Origin: JBCBSZ01 sp039818945
Lineage (GTDB): Bacteria; Actinomycetota; Acidimicrobiia; Acidimicrobiales; Poriferisodalaceae
DNA: 64,000 nucleotides
Reading direction: 5' to 3'
Assembly (NCBI GenBank): GCA_039818945.1
Contig: JBCBSZ010000006.1
Coordinates: 1 to 64,000, forward strand
The notes under the pieces are model-generated. The model made no database searches. It was not told the origin of the DNA and worked only from the letters and a program-made list of their open reading frames with translations. The position numbers and the translations under genes are program-made. Positions 34,386 through 42,818 of this stretch are shown here, in pieces (within the stretch, counting starts at the first letter, position 1; each line of letters begins with the position of its first letter).

Positions 34386-37094
34386 ATGCTGACGATAGAT
34401 CACCTTCATGCGGAGTCGCCGTCATGGCAGACCGCGTACGCCCTGGCTCTCTGTAGCGACCTCGCCAGTGAACCGGCAGAGGCAATCACGCACGTGGTCA
34501 CTGAGAGCTGGGCCTTTAGCTCCTGCGAGCCCTTTGCCGTCGGATCGCTACGTGGGTTCGTGGCCTCCGACACCTCGACCTGCGTCGTGAGCTTCGCAAG
34601 CGCGCTACCGATCGTCAGCTGGATCACCGAATTGGAACTAAAGGATCTGCGGCGGCCGTACGGCACTGTTCATAAAGGACTATACCACGCCTGGGAGACT
34701 GCTCGGGATCAGATTCTGGGCGCACTGTCCGACCGCACAGCTCAGCGACTGTACTACACCGGTCACGGCGTTGGCGGAGCGGTGGCATCGATAGCGATCG
34801 CCGACGTCGCTTGGCTCGGACTACCAACTGCCACGGAACGAGGCACGGTTGCGGCCTATACCTTTGGCCAGCCAGGAGTTGGGCGAAGTGACTTCGTGCA
34901 CTACGTGGCTCACGAGATGCCGGGTGATGTGTTCAGGGTTGTGATGGCTGGCGACGAACTCACTCACTTGCCTCCGACGTTCCGACAGGCAGGGCAGTTG
35001 CTCCCCATTTCAACGAGCGGCGAGGCAAGCGCCCCGGACACTGAGACCTTGCGCACGTCGGCGTGGTCGCCGGACGACCTCACCGAGCTCCAGGAGATGC
35101 TGACAACTCCCAGCCCCGTCTATGCGCGGTCGCAGCTGCCTCGGGTGGTAGATGGAGCTAGAATTGACCCGATCGCTCAAGCTTCACTCGAGGCACTCGC
35201 CCCAGGACTGAACTACAACCGCCTCTCTGGGTACACGTCCGTACTGCGGCGCCTCGCGCTGCAGGACGTCTTCATCGATGGGAGCCTCGACGTCGCGAGA
35301 CAACTACGATCCAACGACACAGCTGAATACGCACAGGCACCCTTCTCTTACAATGAGGAGGTTACGCCTCTGCTCCTTCGGCTCCGTTCTGCGGACTGGA
35401 GTCCGCCTGCGGGCCTGGTCGTTCACTCCCAAGTGGGCACTTTCGTCACTGGTGAAGGCGACTACAGTCAAGTCGCCTCTTTGCGCAGCGATCCGAACGT
35501 CTTGAGTATCGAGGCGAGCAGAGACGCCGGACCCTGGGAGTGCATCGACTCGGTACCTTTCGTCCGCGCAACTGATGTCCATGCTCCGCCGTTGGCGGAG
35601 ACCGGATCCGAAGCAACAGTCGGCGTCATTGATACGGGAGTCGATGTGCTTCATGAGGCGTTCCTAGACGCGGAAGGGACTTCAAGGATCCTCGCAGTGT
35701 GGGATCAGGGCGGAGTGCCCGATATCCATTGGAGGACTCCCAAGGATCTCTACCCGGAAGTCTTCACTAAGGACTACGGCGTCCTGTATGACGGGAAACT
35801 GATTAGCGCAATGGTTGCGGGTGCCCTCGACCCACCCGAGCGTTTGCGCGATCCGGGACCGTCATCCGACGGTACTCCGACTCCCGGGCACGGGACACAT
35901 GTCGCGAGCATCGCAGCGGGACGAACGGTAGGCGCATTCGCCGGGGGTGTCGCGCCCGACGCAGGTATCATCGCTGTGATCCCGAGGCCATCGATCGCGA
36001 TAGATCCCACACACCCCAATCCGAAGAGTATCGGATACTCGGTCAGCCACGTCGACGCGTTGGACTTCTTGCGGTCAGCGGCTGCGGCTCCACAGATTGG
36101 CGGGGGCCGCCCAATTGCTGTGAACGTGAGCCAAGGGATGAATGCCGGCGCGCACGACGGCCTGTCAACGCTAGAGGCTGCGTTCGACGAGTTATCCCAG
36201 CAGGGCAGAAGGCCGGGCTTCGTGATCGTGAAGTCCGCCGGCAATGAAGGCGATGCCAACAGCCATGCTGAGGTAGAAGTCATGCATGGCGGCATCGTCG
36301 AGATCTCGTGGAGCTCGCGCAACGCATTCAGACCAAGGGACTACTTTGAGTTCTGGTACGAGGAGTGGCTAGATCTTCGTTTCGAGTTGGTCGGGCCGGG
36401 AGGCGAGGTGTCGGCTATGGTCTCGGCCGGCAAACCAGTCGTCCAGTCGGATCTCAACGGCAATCGTTGCTCACTACGGCTGAATCAGTTCCACCCGGAC
36501 TGCGGCGATCATCAACTGCAGCTCATCATCGTACCGGGTGACAATCCGATCCGTAGCGGTACTTGGCGACTGAGAATTGTGGGCGATTCGGCCTTGGCCC
36601 GTGATCGAATCGTTCACGGCTGGGTCGAGCGGGATCACAGCAGAGCGGTCCAGTTCCTCACCGGTGACAGTAGTGCGTCAACGGTGACAATCCCCGGTAC
36701 GGCGAAGCACGTCATCACGGTCTCGGCCTGTGCCGCGGCCGAGCCACTCAGGGCGCCGAGCTTCTCCTCGAGGGGCTTGACCCGTGATGGGCGTGCGAAG
36801 CCCGACCTCTGTGCGCCCGGGGAGATGGTCACTGCTGCAGCGTCCAACTCTGGTGACTCCAGAGCAACCGTGGCAATGCCCGGCACGAGTATGGCTGCTC
36901 CGCACGTCACGGGGGCGATCGCATTGGCCATGTCCCGCAGACGGAAGTCCGGCCGATCGCAGCTCAACTCGAACCAGATCTTGAGCGCTCTGAGGCGGAC
37001 TGCTCGACACGGATTGGGTGCGCATCATCCAGCCTTCGGATTCGGTGCGCTAGACGTTGCAGCGTTCCTGAAGGTGGCGGAGGACATCCAGTAG
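34386..37094 (+). CDS. Lipase-like/subtilisin (S8) fusion protein
   Basis: A 902-residue protein with no signal peptide. Residues 1-210 resemble a class 3 lipase: VHKGLYHAWETARDQIL, then YYTGHGVGGAVASIAI, where the nucleophile elbow reads GHGVG instead of GHSxG, and AAYTFGQPGVG. Residues 411-895 are a full subtilisin: Asp416 (VGVIDTGVD), His502 (GHGTHVASIAAG), Asn620 (SAGN) and Ser835 (MPGTSMAAPH), with a 150-residue beta insert as in Csp-type S8 proteases. The protease looks active and intracellular; the lipase part looks catalytically dead. Confidence 0.85.
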   Translation: MLTIDHLHAESPSWQTAYALALCSDLASEPAEAITHVVTESWAFSSCEPFAVGSLRGFVASDTSTCVVSFASALPIVSWITELELKDLRRPYGTVHKGLYHAWETARDQILGALSDRTAQRLYYTGHGVGGAVASIAIADVAWLGLPTATERGTVAAYTFGQPGVGRSDFVHYVAHEMPGDVFRVVMAGDELTHLPPTFRQAGQLLPISTSGEASAPDTETLRTSAWSPDDLTELQEMLTTPSPVYARSQLPRVVDGARIDPIAQASLEALAPGLNYNRLSGYTSVLRRLALQDVFIDGSLDVARQLRSNDTAEYAQAPFSYNEEVTPLLLRLRSADWSPPAGLVVHSQVGTFVTGEGDYSQVASLRSDPNVLSIEASRDAGPWECIDSVPFVRATDVHAPPLAETGSEATVGVIDTGVDVLHEAFLDAEGTSRILAVWDQGGVPDIHWRTPKDLYPEVFTKDYGVLYDGKLISAMVAGALDPPERLRDPGPSSDGTPTPGHGTHVASIAAGRTVGAFAGGVAPDAGIIAVIPRPSIAIDPTHPNPKSIGYSVSHVDALDFLRSAAAAPQIGGGRPIAVNVSQGMNAGAHDGLSTLEAAFDELSQQGRRPGFVIVKSAGNEGDANSHAEVEVMHGGIVEISWSSRNAFRPRDYFEFWYEEWLDLRFELVGPGGEVSAMVSAGKPVVQSDLNGNRCSLRLNQFHPDCGDHQLQLIIVPGDNPIRSGTWRLRIVGDSALARDRIVHGWVERDHSRAVQFLTGDSSASTVTIPGTAKHVITVSACAAAEPLRAPSFSSRGLTRDGRAKPDLCAPGEMVTAAASNSGDSRATVAMPGTSMAAPHVTGAIALAMSRRRKSGRSQLNSNQILSALRRTARHGLGAHHPAFGFGALDVAAFLKVAEDIQ

Positions 37095-37499
37095 AGCTGC
37101 CGCCGAGTTGAGTGGACGACACAGTTCCATTCTTGGCGACCAGCTGCTGGCTCACTTCTCCGGATCCAGGTTCGTCATGTGTCAGCGCTCGCAGCGTCGG
37201 TGTGCCTGACGCTCGCGAGGCATGAGTCGAGTGTTCTGGACTCACGACCCGATACGTGCGTCACCGTCCACTCGCAGCTGAGTTACACGCACATGCCCGA
37301 CCCAAATGGCGACAAGTGCCGTTGTATGGAGCAGCTGACTATTTCGTGGTGGTAGGCGGCTCATCCTCTTCTCGCACCCTCACCCAACGTGTCACAGGCT
37401 TCCGGCACTCCAGGCTGTCAGGCCACGGCACCCGTCAAGCCGTCGCGGATGGCGGGGTCACATGGTTGGCGGCTACACTCCTCTGCGTGAGGCCGCCGA
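37095..37499. other. Intergenic region, no supported gene
   Basis: About 400 bases between the S8 fusion gene and a tiny frame at 37500. Open frames here have no ribosome site and no recognisable domain. TACACT at about 37473 could be a -10 box for what follows. Confidence 0.5.
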
Positions 37500-37649
37500 G
37501 TGCCGCGAGATGACAAGTCGGCCGGCGCGGACCTGACAAACCTGGCCGCCAAGGGCAAGCTCTGGTCTAGCCACGATAGTCAATTCGTGCTCGACGATCG
37601 CCTTCGAGACCTCGGTGTGATGGCTATCCACGTCGCACGTTTGCGATAG
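37500..37649 (+). CDS. Possible 49-residue protein upstream of the caspase-like gene
   Basis: GTG start; the frame reads PRDDKSAGADLTNLAAKGKLWSSHDSQFVLDDRLRDLG and ends 31 bases before the next ATG. Composition is protein-like, with TACACT upstream. Too short to assign; could be a leader or small partner. Confidence 0.3.
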   Translation: MPRDDKSAGADLTNLAAKGKLWSSHDSQFVLDDRLRDLGVMAIHVARLR

Positions 37650-37680
37650 CGGTCGATCGAGGCGGAACGGAGTCAGAGTT

Positions 37681-38484
37681 ATGACGGATGATCAGACACT
37701 TCTACCGCACAACGTCGATGTGGTGGTGTGCTTCTGCGCGCCCGACCTGCCCTACTCCTACGTTGAAGCAAAGCTACTCTACGATGCGTACAGACCGAAG
37801 CGCATGTATTGCTTCAACACCCTCTACGGCTTCCTAAGGAGGGACGATTACTACTCAGGCTACCCGTTCGTATATGAGCTGACAGCCAGCGACGAGTCGG
37901 TCTTGGTCTGGTTCGCAACCCACGGAACATCTGATGGCAAGATTCTGCTCCCTAAGCACAACATGCCAAGATTCCCAAACCTTGGACCTTCCGCGCCAAC
38001 AGTGACCGAATGGTCCTTCCACACATCCGTTTTTCTTCATTCCTGCGTCACCATGATCAAGCATTTCGACATGGCGTGCCGTCTCACCTGGTGCCTCAAC
38101 ATTTGCATGTCGTCGGCTGCACTCAGCAGCATGTACACGACACTGGAGGACTTAGTCATGACGGTTCCGTCGTCGGACCACGCGGTGGACCTGGACGTCT
38201 TGGCGTACGGAGACAGCATCCCTATTCCTGATCGACACAACCTGCTGTTTCTCGCCCTACGCTCGCGAGCCAGGGATGACGACAGGTCGACTGTGAGAGA
38301 GTTCGCCGAGGCGATCACCCGAGTAGGCAGATCAGGGCACACGGAGAAGGATGTGGAGCGACTCGCCGCCTACTTGGCGCGCGCTCGGTTTCTTACCAAG
38401 GAAGACACACTTCGCGCGCGCATCGTCGAGCCACTGCACACTTCAGCAGAGCAATCGATCGTGAAGAGAAGCTACACCTATTAG
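37681..38484 (+). CDS. Caspase-like/CHAT-like peptidase candidate
   Basis: A 267-residue protein. A strand ending in His-Gly (VLVWFATHGTSDG, His81-Gly82) is followed about 40 residues later by a strand ending in Ser-Cys (TSVFLHSCVT, Cys122). This is the His/Cys dyad pattern and spacing of caspase-fold peptidases. The N-terminal part (VDVVVCFCAPDLPYSY...LLYDAYRPKRMYCFNTLYG) is unusual and Cys/Tyr-rich. The C-terminal third is helical. Bacterial caspase-like proteases often trigger cell death in phage defence. Assignment is by motif only. Confidence 0.5.
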   Translation: MTDDQTLLPHNVDVVVCFCAPDLPYSYVEAKLLYDAYRPKRMYCFNTLYGFLRRDDYYSGYPFVYELTASDESVLVWFATHGTSDGKILLPKHNMPRFPNLGPSAPTVTEWSFHTSVFLHSCVTMIKHFDMACRLTWCLNICMSSAALSSMYTTLEDLVMTVPSSDHAVDLDVLAYGDSIPIPDRHNLLFLALRSRARDDDRSTVREFAEAITRVGRSGHTEKDVERLAAYLARARFLTKEDTLRARIVEPLHTSAEQSIVKRSYTY

Positions 38485-38885
38485 CAGCTACCACCTACTT
38501 CTGACCCCAGCACCCGTTCCGGACGATTAGTCGGCGCTCCACTGGGACACTGCAGGCCAGACTGTTGAGTTGATGGCGCATCCATACGGATTGATTTCAG
38601 GGCGCGCGGTAATGAGTCCGGCCCGGTAAGAGCAGAAGCAGTCACGCCGTTGAGGTTCTCCACATGCTCTCAGCTGAGGCGTCTCGGCCCTCTGCTGGTC
38701 GAGCAGCTCGGCGTAGACCGACGGCGGTCGTGACATGAAGAGCCACCCCGCGCCGCTTGAGCGCTCCAATCACACGATCTAGGAGTTGTTCAGTCTTGAT
38801 TTGATATGCTTAAGGTATCGAGACTACACAACAATCACTGCTACTAGATGCCCTGAGGTCTGCACTTCTGTTTATCGGACTGCTC
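38485..38885. other. Intergenic region with a relic of the HTH repeat
   Basis: It holds a 31-base stretch (38737-38767) identical to the 3' end of the HTH gene at 42819-43247 (42848-42878). AT-rich DNA with TTGATATGCTTAAG follows and may contain the promoter of the next gene. No convincing gene elsewhere in it. Confidence 0.55.
38737..38767 (-). repeat. HTH-repeat remnant, copy 1
   Basis: 31 bases, perfectly identical to part of copy 4, encoding the C-terminal piece GALKRRGVAL of the HTH protein on the minus strand. The rest of the gene is gone. Same orientation as the other copies. Confidence 0.7.
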
Positions 38886-39119
38886 GTGTCTCCTGGAGTT
38901 CTTGGCGGTATACAGATTGAGCTCCGTGTCGGTTGGGATGTCCATATTTTCGCCGTCGAAGGCCTACGAGGCGGAGAGTTACGTTCCGGGTCGCCATTTG
39001 TTGAATCCTTACCGATGCGCGATAGCTGGATAGCTCCGATCATCAATCCGGTTGTTGGAACTATACTCGTCATCGCCAGCGGACTCCTTCTTCTGTCTAA
39101 CTATCGTCGGCGTAGATAA
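38886..39119 (+). CDS. Small membrane protein between HTH repeats
   Basis: Up to 77 residues from GTG 38886, with a C-terminal membrane segment (IINPVVGTILVIASGLLLLS) and a basic end (NYRRRR). The frame is open upstream for another roughly 20 codons (ALLFIGLLVSPGVLGG is hydrophobic), so the true start may be earlier and give a second span. Its stop is followed directly by HTH repeat copy 2. Function unknown. Confidence 0.5.
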   Translation: MSPGVLGGIQIELRVGWDVHIFAVEGLRGGELRSGSPFVESLPMRDSWIAPIINPVVGTILVIASGLLLLSNYRRRR

Positions 39120-39551
39120 CTGATTCGTCCCCACAGGACGACGAGCCACCCCGCGCCGCCTGAGCGCTCCACTGATGGTGCGGGAGGTCGTGCCCAGCTC
39201 CTGGGCTACTGCGGCCAGCGACAGCCCGGAGGCGTAGAGCTCCACAGCCCGATCCGTCCGCTCCTCATCCATGAACCTCCACCGGGTCTGGACTCCCTCC
39301 CGCTTCAAGATCGCCGACACCGTCCGCCGATCGATCCCGAACCGCTCACCCAGTTGATAGATGGTCAGACCATCCTGGTAACCGGATACCAGGTCCTCGA
39401 TCTGCCGAGGTCGAAGCCGCGTGTGTCGCTGCTGCACACGCTTGGCCTGCTCAGGCCTTCGATCAGGCTTCAGAACTGCCAGCTTGGCCACTCGTCCTAG
39501 AACGTGCGTTCGGTTTGAATAGCCTCCGAGGAGCTCCACCAATCCGAACAT
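39009..39551 (-). CDS. Helix-turn-helix protein, repeat copy 2
   Basis: A 180-residue frame. It contains GGYSNRTHVLGRVAKLAVLKPD, then two Hin/resolvase-like HTH units: TIYQLGERFGIDRRTVSAILKREGV and SLAAVAQELGTTSRTISGALRRRGV. It is about 85% identical by eye to copy 4. Its last 35 residues differ and run antisense into the small membrane gene, so its end was changed by an insertion. It could be a DNA-binding cofactor of a recombinase or a free regulator. Confidence 0.75.
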   Translation of the reverse strand: MFGLVELLGGYSNRTHVLGRVAKLAVLKPDRRPEQAKRVQQRHTRLRPRQIEDLVSGYQDGLTIYQLGERFGIDRRTVSAILKREGVQTRWRFMDEERTDRAVELYASGLSLAAVAQELGTTSRTISGALRRRGVARRPVGTNQLSTPTIVRQKKESAGDDEYSSNNRIDDRSYPAIAHR

Positions 39552-39801
39552 ACGTTCCCCTTAGTGGCCCCTGCAACAGGGGTCTCTTCATGTCCGATCG
39601 CTTGTGGACAAGTCGCCAGCCGATCCGTCCACGCATCTTCTCCCGCCTCTGTTTGAATGGTTCGATTCCGATCAGGTCATCTGTTGACTTGAGCACAACG
39701 TTCTTACAGAGGTGGATGGTAGGCATGACTTGACGTGTTGTGGCGCATACAGCAGATCGACTGATCCGACCGGCCACTGCACTCGCTCGAGCCAGCAATG
39801 C

Positions 39802-39807
39802 TATAGT
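39802..39807 (+). promoter_or_regulatory. -10 box of the AAA-TOPRIM gene
   Basis: TATAGT, a near-consensus -10, stands 10 bases before ATG 39818. The transcript is therefore leaderless or nearly so. This supports the internal ATG as the true start. Confidence 0.55.
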
Positions 39808-39817
39808 TCTAGTCAAG

Positions 39818-41812
39818 ATGTACAGACTCAAGCTCCTTCAACAGCATCGATCAATCGCCGACATTCCTGAAGACTTCGAGTTCGGCAGCTTTGTGCTGCT
39901 TAGCGGCGTCAACGGTAGTGGCAAGAGCCATCTACTCGAAGCGATGGACAATGGATCAGTACAAGTCATCGATGATACTGATGGTGTCATCAACTCGGAC
40001 CTTATTCGATTGTTCACATGGGAGACACTCCACGCAGGCAAGGCCTCGAAGGCGGACGCAACAACAATTCTCCGCCAATACTCTGATGCATGGGATGCAA
40101 TCGCCAACTGGAAGGCAGATCCGGGCCGACTCGATCCGCTCACCAGTAGCTTGACCAACGCTGGCATTCCGACAGCGCTACTAGACGCAGACGCGATCTT
40201 CGGCATGACTGAACGACGATTCCGCTCTCGATCATCACTCGAGGGTGAAGCTCTTGATACCGCCTGGCAGAACTTCAAGGCGCAGCTCGATTCGATCGTG
40301 AACCAGCTTGACCGCCAGGTGCTCAGGGGACAACCAATGCTCAGCAAGGCGCTGCCGCTCGCAGCGATCGAGCTGAAGAAGGAGCCGCACCAAATCACGA
40401 GAAGCGAGTACAACAGTGTGATGCTCAGGTCTATGGACCTTCTGGATCCGTTTCAGCAGAATCTCAGCGAGATCTTTGCCGTCTACCACAAGCTTTGGAT
40501 CAACAACAACGCCAACCAGATGTTGGTACAGAAAGGCGACAAGAGCGTCGAGGCCCTCACGGACGAAGAGTTCGTGTCTGAACACGGCGTGCCGCCGTGG
40601 GACTACCTCAACAAGTTGCTCGCTGATGGTGGGTATGACTTCAGGGTGAACAGGCCTGGGCCTGGAGCAGACGATCTACCATTCATCGTGAAGCTAGAAC
40701 ATCAGGTCAATGGCGCGACTCTTGACTTCGACGACTTGTCGTCTGGGGAGCGCATTCTCATGGCCCTCGCGATGTGCGTCTACTCCACCCAGGATGGTCG
40801 CATCAAGATCAATTATCCTAAACTGATGCTCTTTGACGAGGTTGACGCACCGCTCCATCCTTCGATGATCCGTTCGACCCTGGAGACGATCGAGTCAGCT
40901 CTTGTTGAAACACACGGAATTCGAGTGATGATGACTACCCACTCCCCGACGACTGCCGCGCTTGCCACTTCAGCGTCGCCTGTCAGGATGAATAAGGAAG
41001 CACCGCGCCTGACTCAGACGACGCGACAGGAAGCGATTCGCGTCTTGGTGGCCGGTGTTCCAGCGCTTGTTGTCCGCGCAGATGAACGTCGGCTGGTCTT
41101 CGTGGAGAGCGACAACGACGTAAGGTACTACGAGGCCCTCAGTCAAGCTCTAGACCAGGAGCTCAGTCAGGAAATCGTGCTTGTGTTCAAGGGTGTTGGC
41201 TTCAAGACGCGTGGTGAGACAATCCATGAAGGGAAGGCTCGAGTTGCAGATACGCTAGCCAAACTCACTGAGGCTGGAGTCGACGACGTATACGGTCTCT
41301 GCGACGCTGACGGTGACGGCGAGAGTCCTTCGGCAACACTCAGGCATCTTGGTGAAGGCGAACGATACGCGATCGAGAACTTCATCCTTGACCCGCTGAT
41401 CATAGCGTGCGCGCTAAATATGAATAAGTGGTGGGACCATGTTACACCCGAAGACATGGGGCTTGATAGGTCAAATGGCATTTGGTGTGGCCTCGACTCG
41501 GCCGACCAGGAATCGCTCCAAACGGCGGCCGACGCAGTACTAGCGCAGATAGGCCCTAGCTCTACCGAGGCACCCTTGGATCCAGTGGAGATAGGTCTTG
41601 TTGGCGGCTCTACGATCCGACTGCCGCAGTGGTTCCTAGAAGAACGCGGTCATGACCTAGCCGCCAGGATACGCTCCCAGATTCCGCAACTCAATGCACT
41701 AGGAAACGAACACGCGACGCTCGTGTCCCTCGCAGAGAAGGTCATCGATCGTGTCCCAGACCTTCTTTCTGCCTCCCTGCTGGCTTCCTTTGAGGACCTG
41801 AAGCAGAGTTAG
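39818..41812 (+). CDS. AAA ATPase-TOPRIM fusion (OLD-like / fused PARIS-like defence protein)
   Basis: A 664-residue protein. The ABC-type ATPase half has Walker A GVNGSGKS (30-37), signature LSSGERI (308 onward), Walker B LMLFDEVDAP (336-345) and switch His375 (TTHSP). From about residue 425 comes a TOPRIM/DUF4435-like part: RLVFVESDNDVRYYE (Glu430) and LCDADGDGE (Asp496, Asp498, Asp500). OLD nucleases and the PARIS pair AriA/AriB use these parts; here they form one chain. It is likely an ATP-gated nuclease against phage. Start at ATG 39818. Confidence 0.85.
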   Translation: MYRLKLLQQHRSIADIPEDFEFGSFVLLSGVNGSGKSHLLEAMDNGSVQVIDDTDGVINSDLIRLFTWETLHAGKASKADATTILRQYSDAWDAIANWKADPGRLDPLTSSLTNAGIPTALLDADAIFGMTERRFRSRSSLEGEALDTAWQNFKAQLDSIVNQLDRQVLRGQPMLSKALPLAAIELKKEPHQITRSEYNSVMLRSMDLLDPFQQNLSEIFAVYHKLWINNNANQMLVQKGDKSVEALTDEEFVSEHGVPPWDYLNKLLADGGYDFRVNRPGPGADDLPFIVKLEHQVNGATLDFDDLSSGERILMALAMCVYSTQDGRIKINYPKLMLFDEVDAPLHPSMIRSTLETIESALVETHGIRVMMTTHSPTTAALATSASPVRMNKEAPRLTQTTRQEAIRVLVAGVPALVVRADERRLVFVESDNDVRYYEALSQALDQELSQEIVLVFKGVGFKTRGETIHEGKARVADTLAKLTEAGVDDVYGLCDADGDGESPSATLRHLGEGERYAIENFILDPLIIACALNMNKWWDHVTPEDMGLDRSNGIWCGLDSADQESLQTAADAVLAQIGPSSTEAPLDPVEIGLVGGSTIRLPQWFLEERGHDLAARIRSQIPQLNALGNEHATLVSLAEKVIDRVPDLLSASLLASFEDLKQS

Positions 41813-41898
41813 CACCACTTCAACTTCGGCAGGGGCGGTTCCGCGTTGTGGAAACCACGCGAGACAGAATCACCATCGCGTGAGACAATTGCGCGATC

Positions 41899-42201
41899 AT
41901 GAAGAAGCGACGCAAGCAGAGGCTCTCACATCCTCAAGCTTCTGACTTCGCGCTCCCTAAAGGCGCATATCGTCTTCCCACTGGCGGCATCATGCTCAAG
42001 CCCACCACCAAAATCCACAGCAACGGCTCCAAAGCTCGGAAGATCACGGTGCAGGGACTCATGCGCGACCAGATCAATGTCGAACGACTCGCCAAGGCCC
42101 TGATCGAGGTGGCCCGTGAGGAGCAACGGACCAAGACGAAGTCCGAAGCTACCTCCACTGATTCGTTCCCACAGGACGACGAGATACCCCGCGCCGCTTG
42201 A
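41899..42201 (+). CDS. Small basic protein whose 3' end lies in HTH repeat copy 3
   Basis: A 100-residue protein starting MKKRRKQRLSHPQ, with KARKITVQGLMRDQINVERLAKALIEVAREEQ in the middle. The last 15 residues (STDSFPQDDEIPRAA) are translated from the antisense of the HTH repeat, so the gene acquired its end by joining to that repeat. It follows the AAA-TOPRIM gene by 86 bases and may belong to the same unit. No domain recognised. Confidence 0.65.
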   Translation: MKKRRKQRLSHPQASDFALPKGAYRLPTGGIMLKPTTKIHSNGSKARKITVQGLMRDQINVERLAKALIEVAREEQRTKTKSEATSTDSFPQDDEIPRAA

Positions 42202-42252
42202 GCGCTCCGCTGATCGTGCGGGACGTCGTGCCCAGCTCCTGCGCTACTGTTA
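42160..42252 (-). pseudogene. HTH-repeat remnant, copy 3
   Basis: On the minus strand this encodes VAQELGTTSRTISGALKRRGV and a following GTNQW-like end, matching the last HTH unit of copies 2 and 4. It stops abruptly at about 42252, so only the 3' fifth of the gene is left. Confidence 0.75.
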
Positions 42253-42383
42253 TTTGCTCAGTGGCCGTCATGTCTGGCCTGGCTCGGGCATGGCCCCTTC
42301 TGCCGGCTGGGAGCTGCTAGTAGTCGGCACGGGGGCAAGACAAAAGTGGCATCTTTCTAACGGTTTCTCTAGAGGGTTTGCAC

Positions 42384-42710
42384 TCAACGCGGGTTGTTGG
42401 GCTGGCCCGCAAAGTGCATGTGGAGCTTATAGGCGAAACAGCCAAGCAATGAAGCTGCGCCGAGGCTGAGCAGGCCTGGACCAATGTAGGGGTTGATCAC
42501 ACGGGCAAGATCGTTGACGCCTCTATGGAAACGAACCTCTGTAAAAGGATGGCCAATCTGCTGTTCAGTCACTGTTGGTACGAGGAACTCGCTCCGCCAG
42601 CCGAACGGCAAGTCGAGCTGAATCTGCAGGTATTCGGAATAGATCGCCAGGAAACCGGCAAGGATTAGCACAACGGAAGCTACGACCAGTCTGTCGAGAA
42701 GGCGATCCAC
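42384..42710 (-). CDS. Two-span membrane protein
   Basis: A 108-residue protein with membrane segments at both ends (LVVASVVLILAGFLAIYSEYL and INPYIGPGLLSLGAASLLGCFAYKL) and a soluble loop of about 45 residues between. It is the only gene between HTH repeat copies 3 and 4. AT-richer than the flanks. No family. Confidence 0.6.
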   Translation of the reverse strand: MDRLLDRLVVASVVLILAGFLAIYSEYLQIQLDLPFGWRSEFLVPTVTEQQIGHPFTEVRFHRGVNDLARVINPYIGPGLLSLGAASLLGCFAYKLHMHFAGQPNNPR

Positions 42711-42818
42711 GATGTTTCGAATTCTATCACGAGTGATGGTTGACGTTCCTAGGACAGTGCATGTTCGCCGTTCTCGCCCAGCTAAGCATGACGACAGAGA
42801 CAGAGGCGGGGTCGAGAG

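Noticed and set aside
37256..37513. 85-residue forward frame in the gap after the S8 fusion gene
   Set aside because: No ribosome site, no domain, and composition like random sequence.
39532..39541. AGCTCCACCA, equal to the last 10 bases of tRNA-Ala, as attR
   Set aside because: It lies in the coding region of HTH copy 2, is only 10 bases, and copy 4 has a different sequence at the same place; chance is likely.
42160..42252. Separate small gene at HTH copy 3
   Set aside because: It has no start and ends abruptly; it is a truncated repeat.
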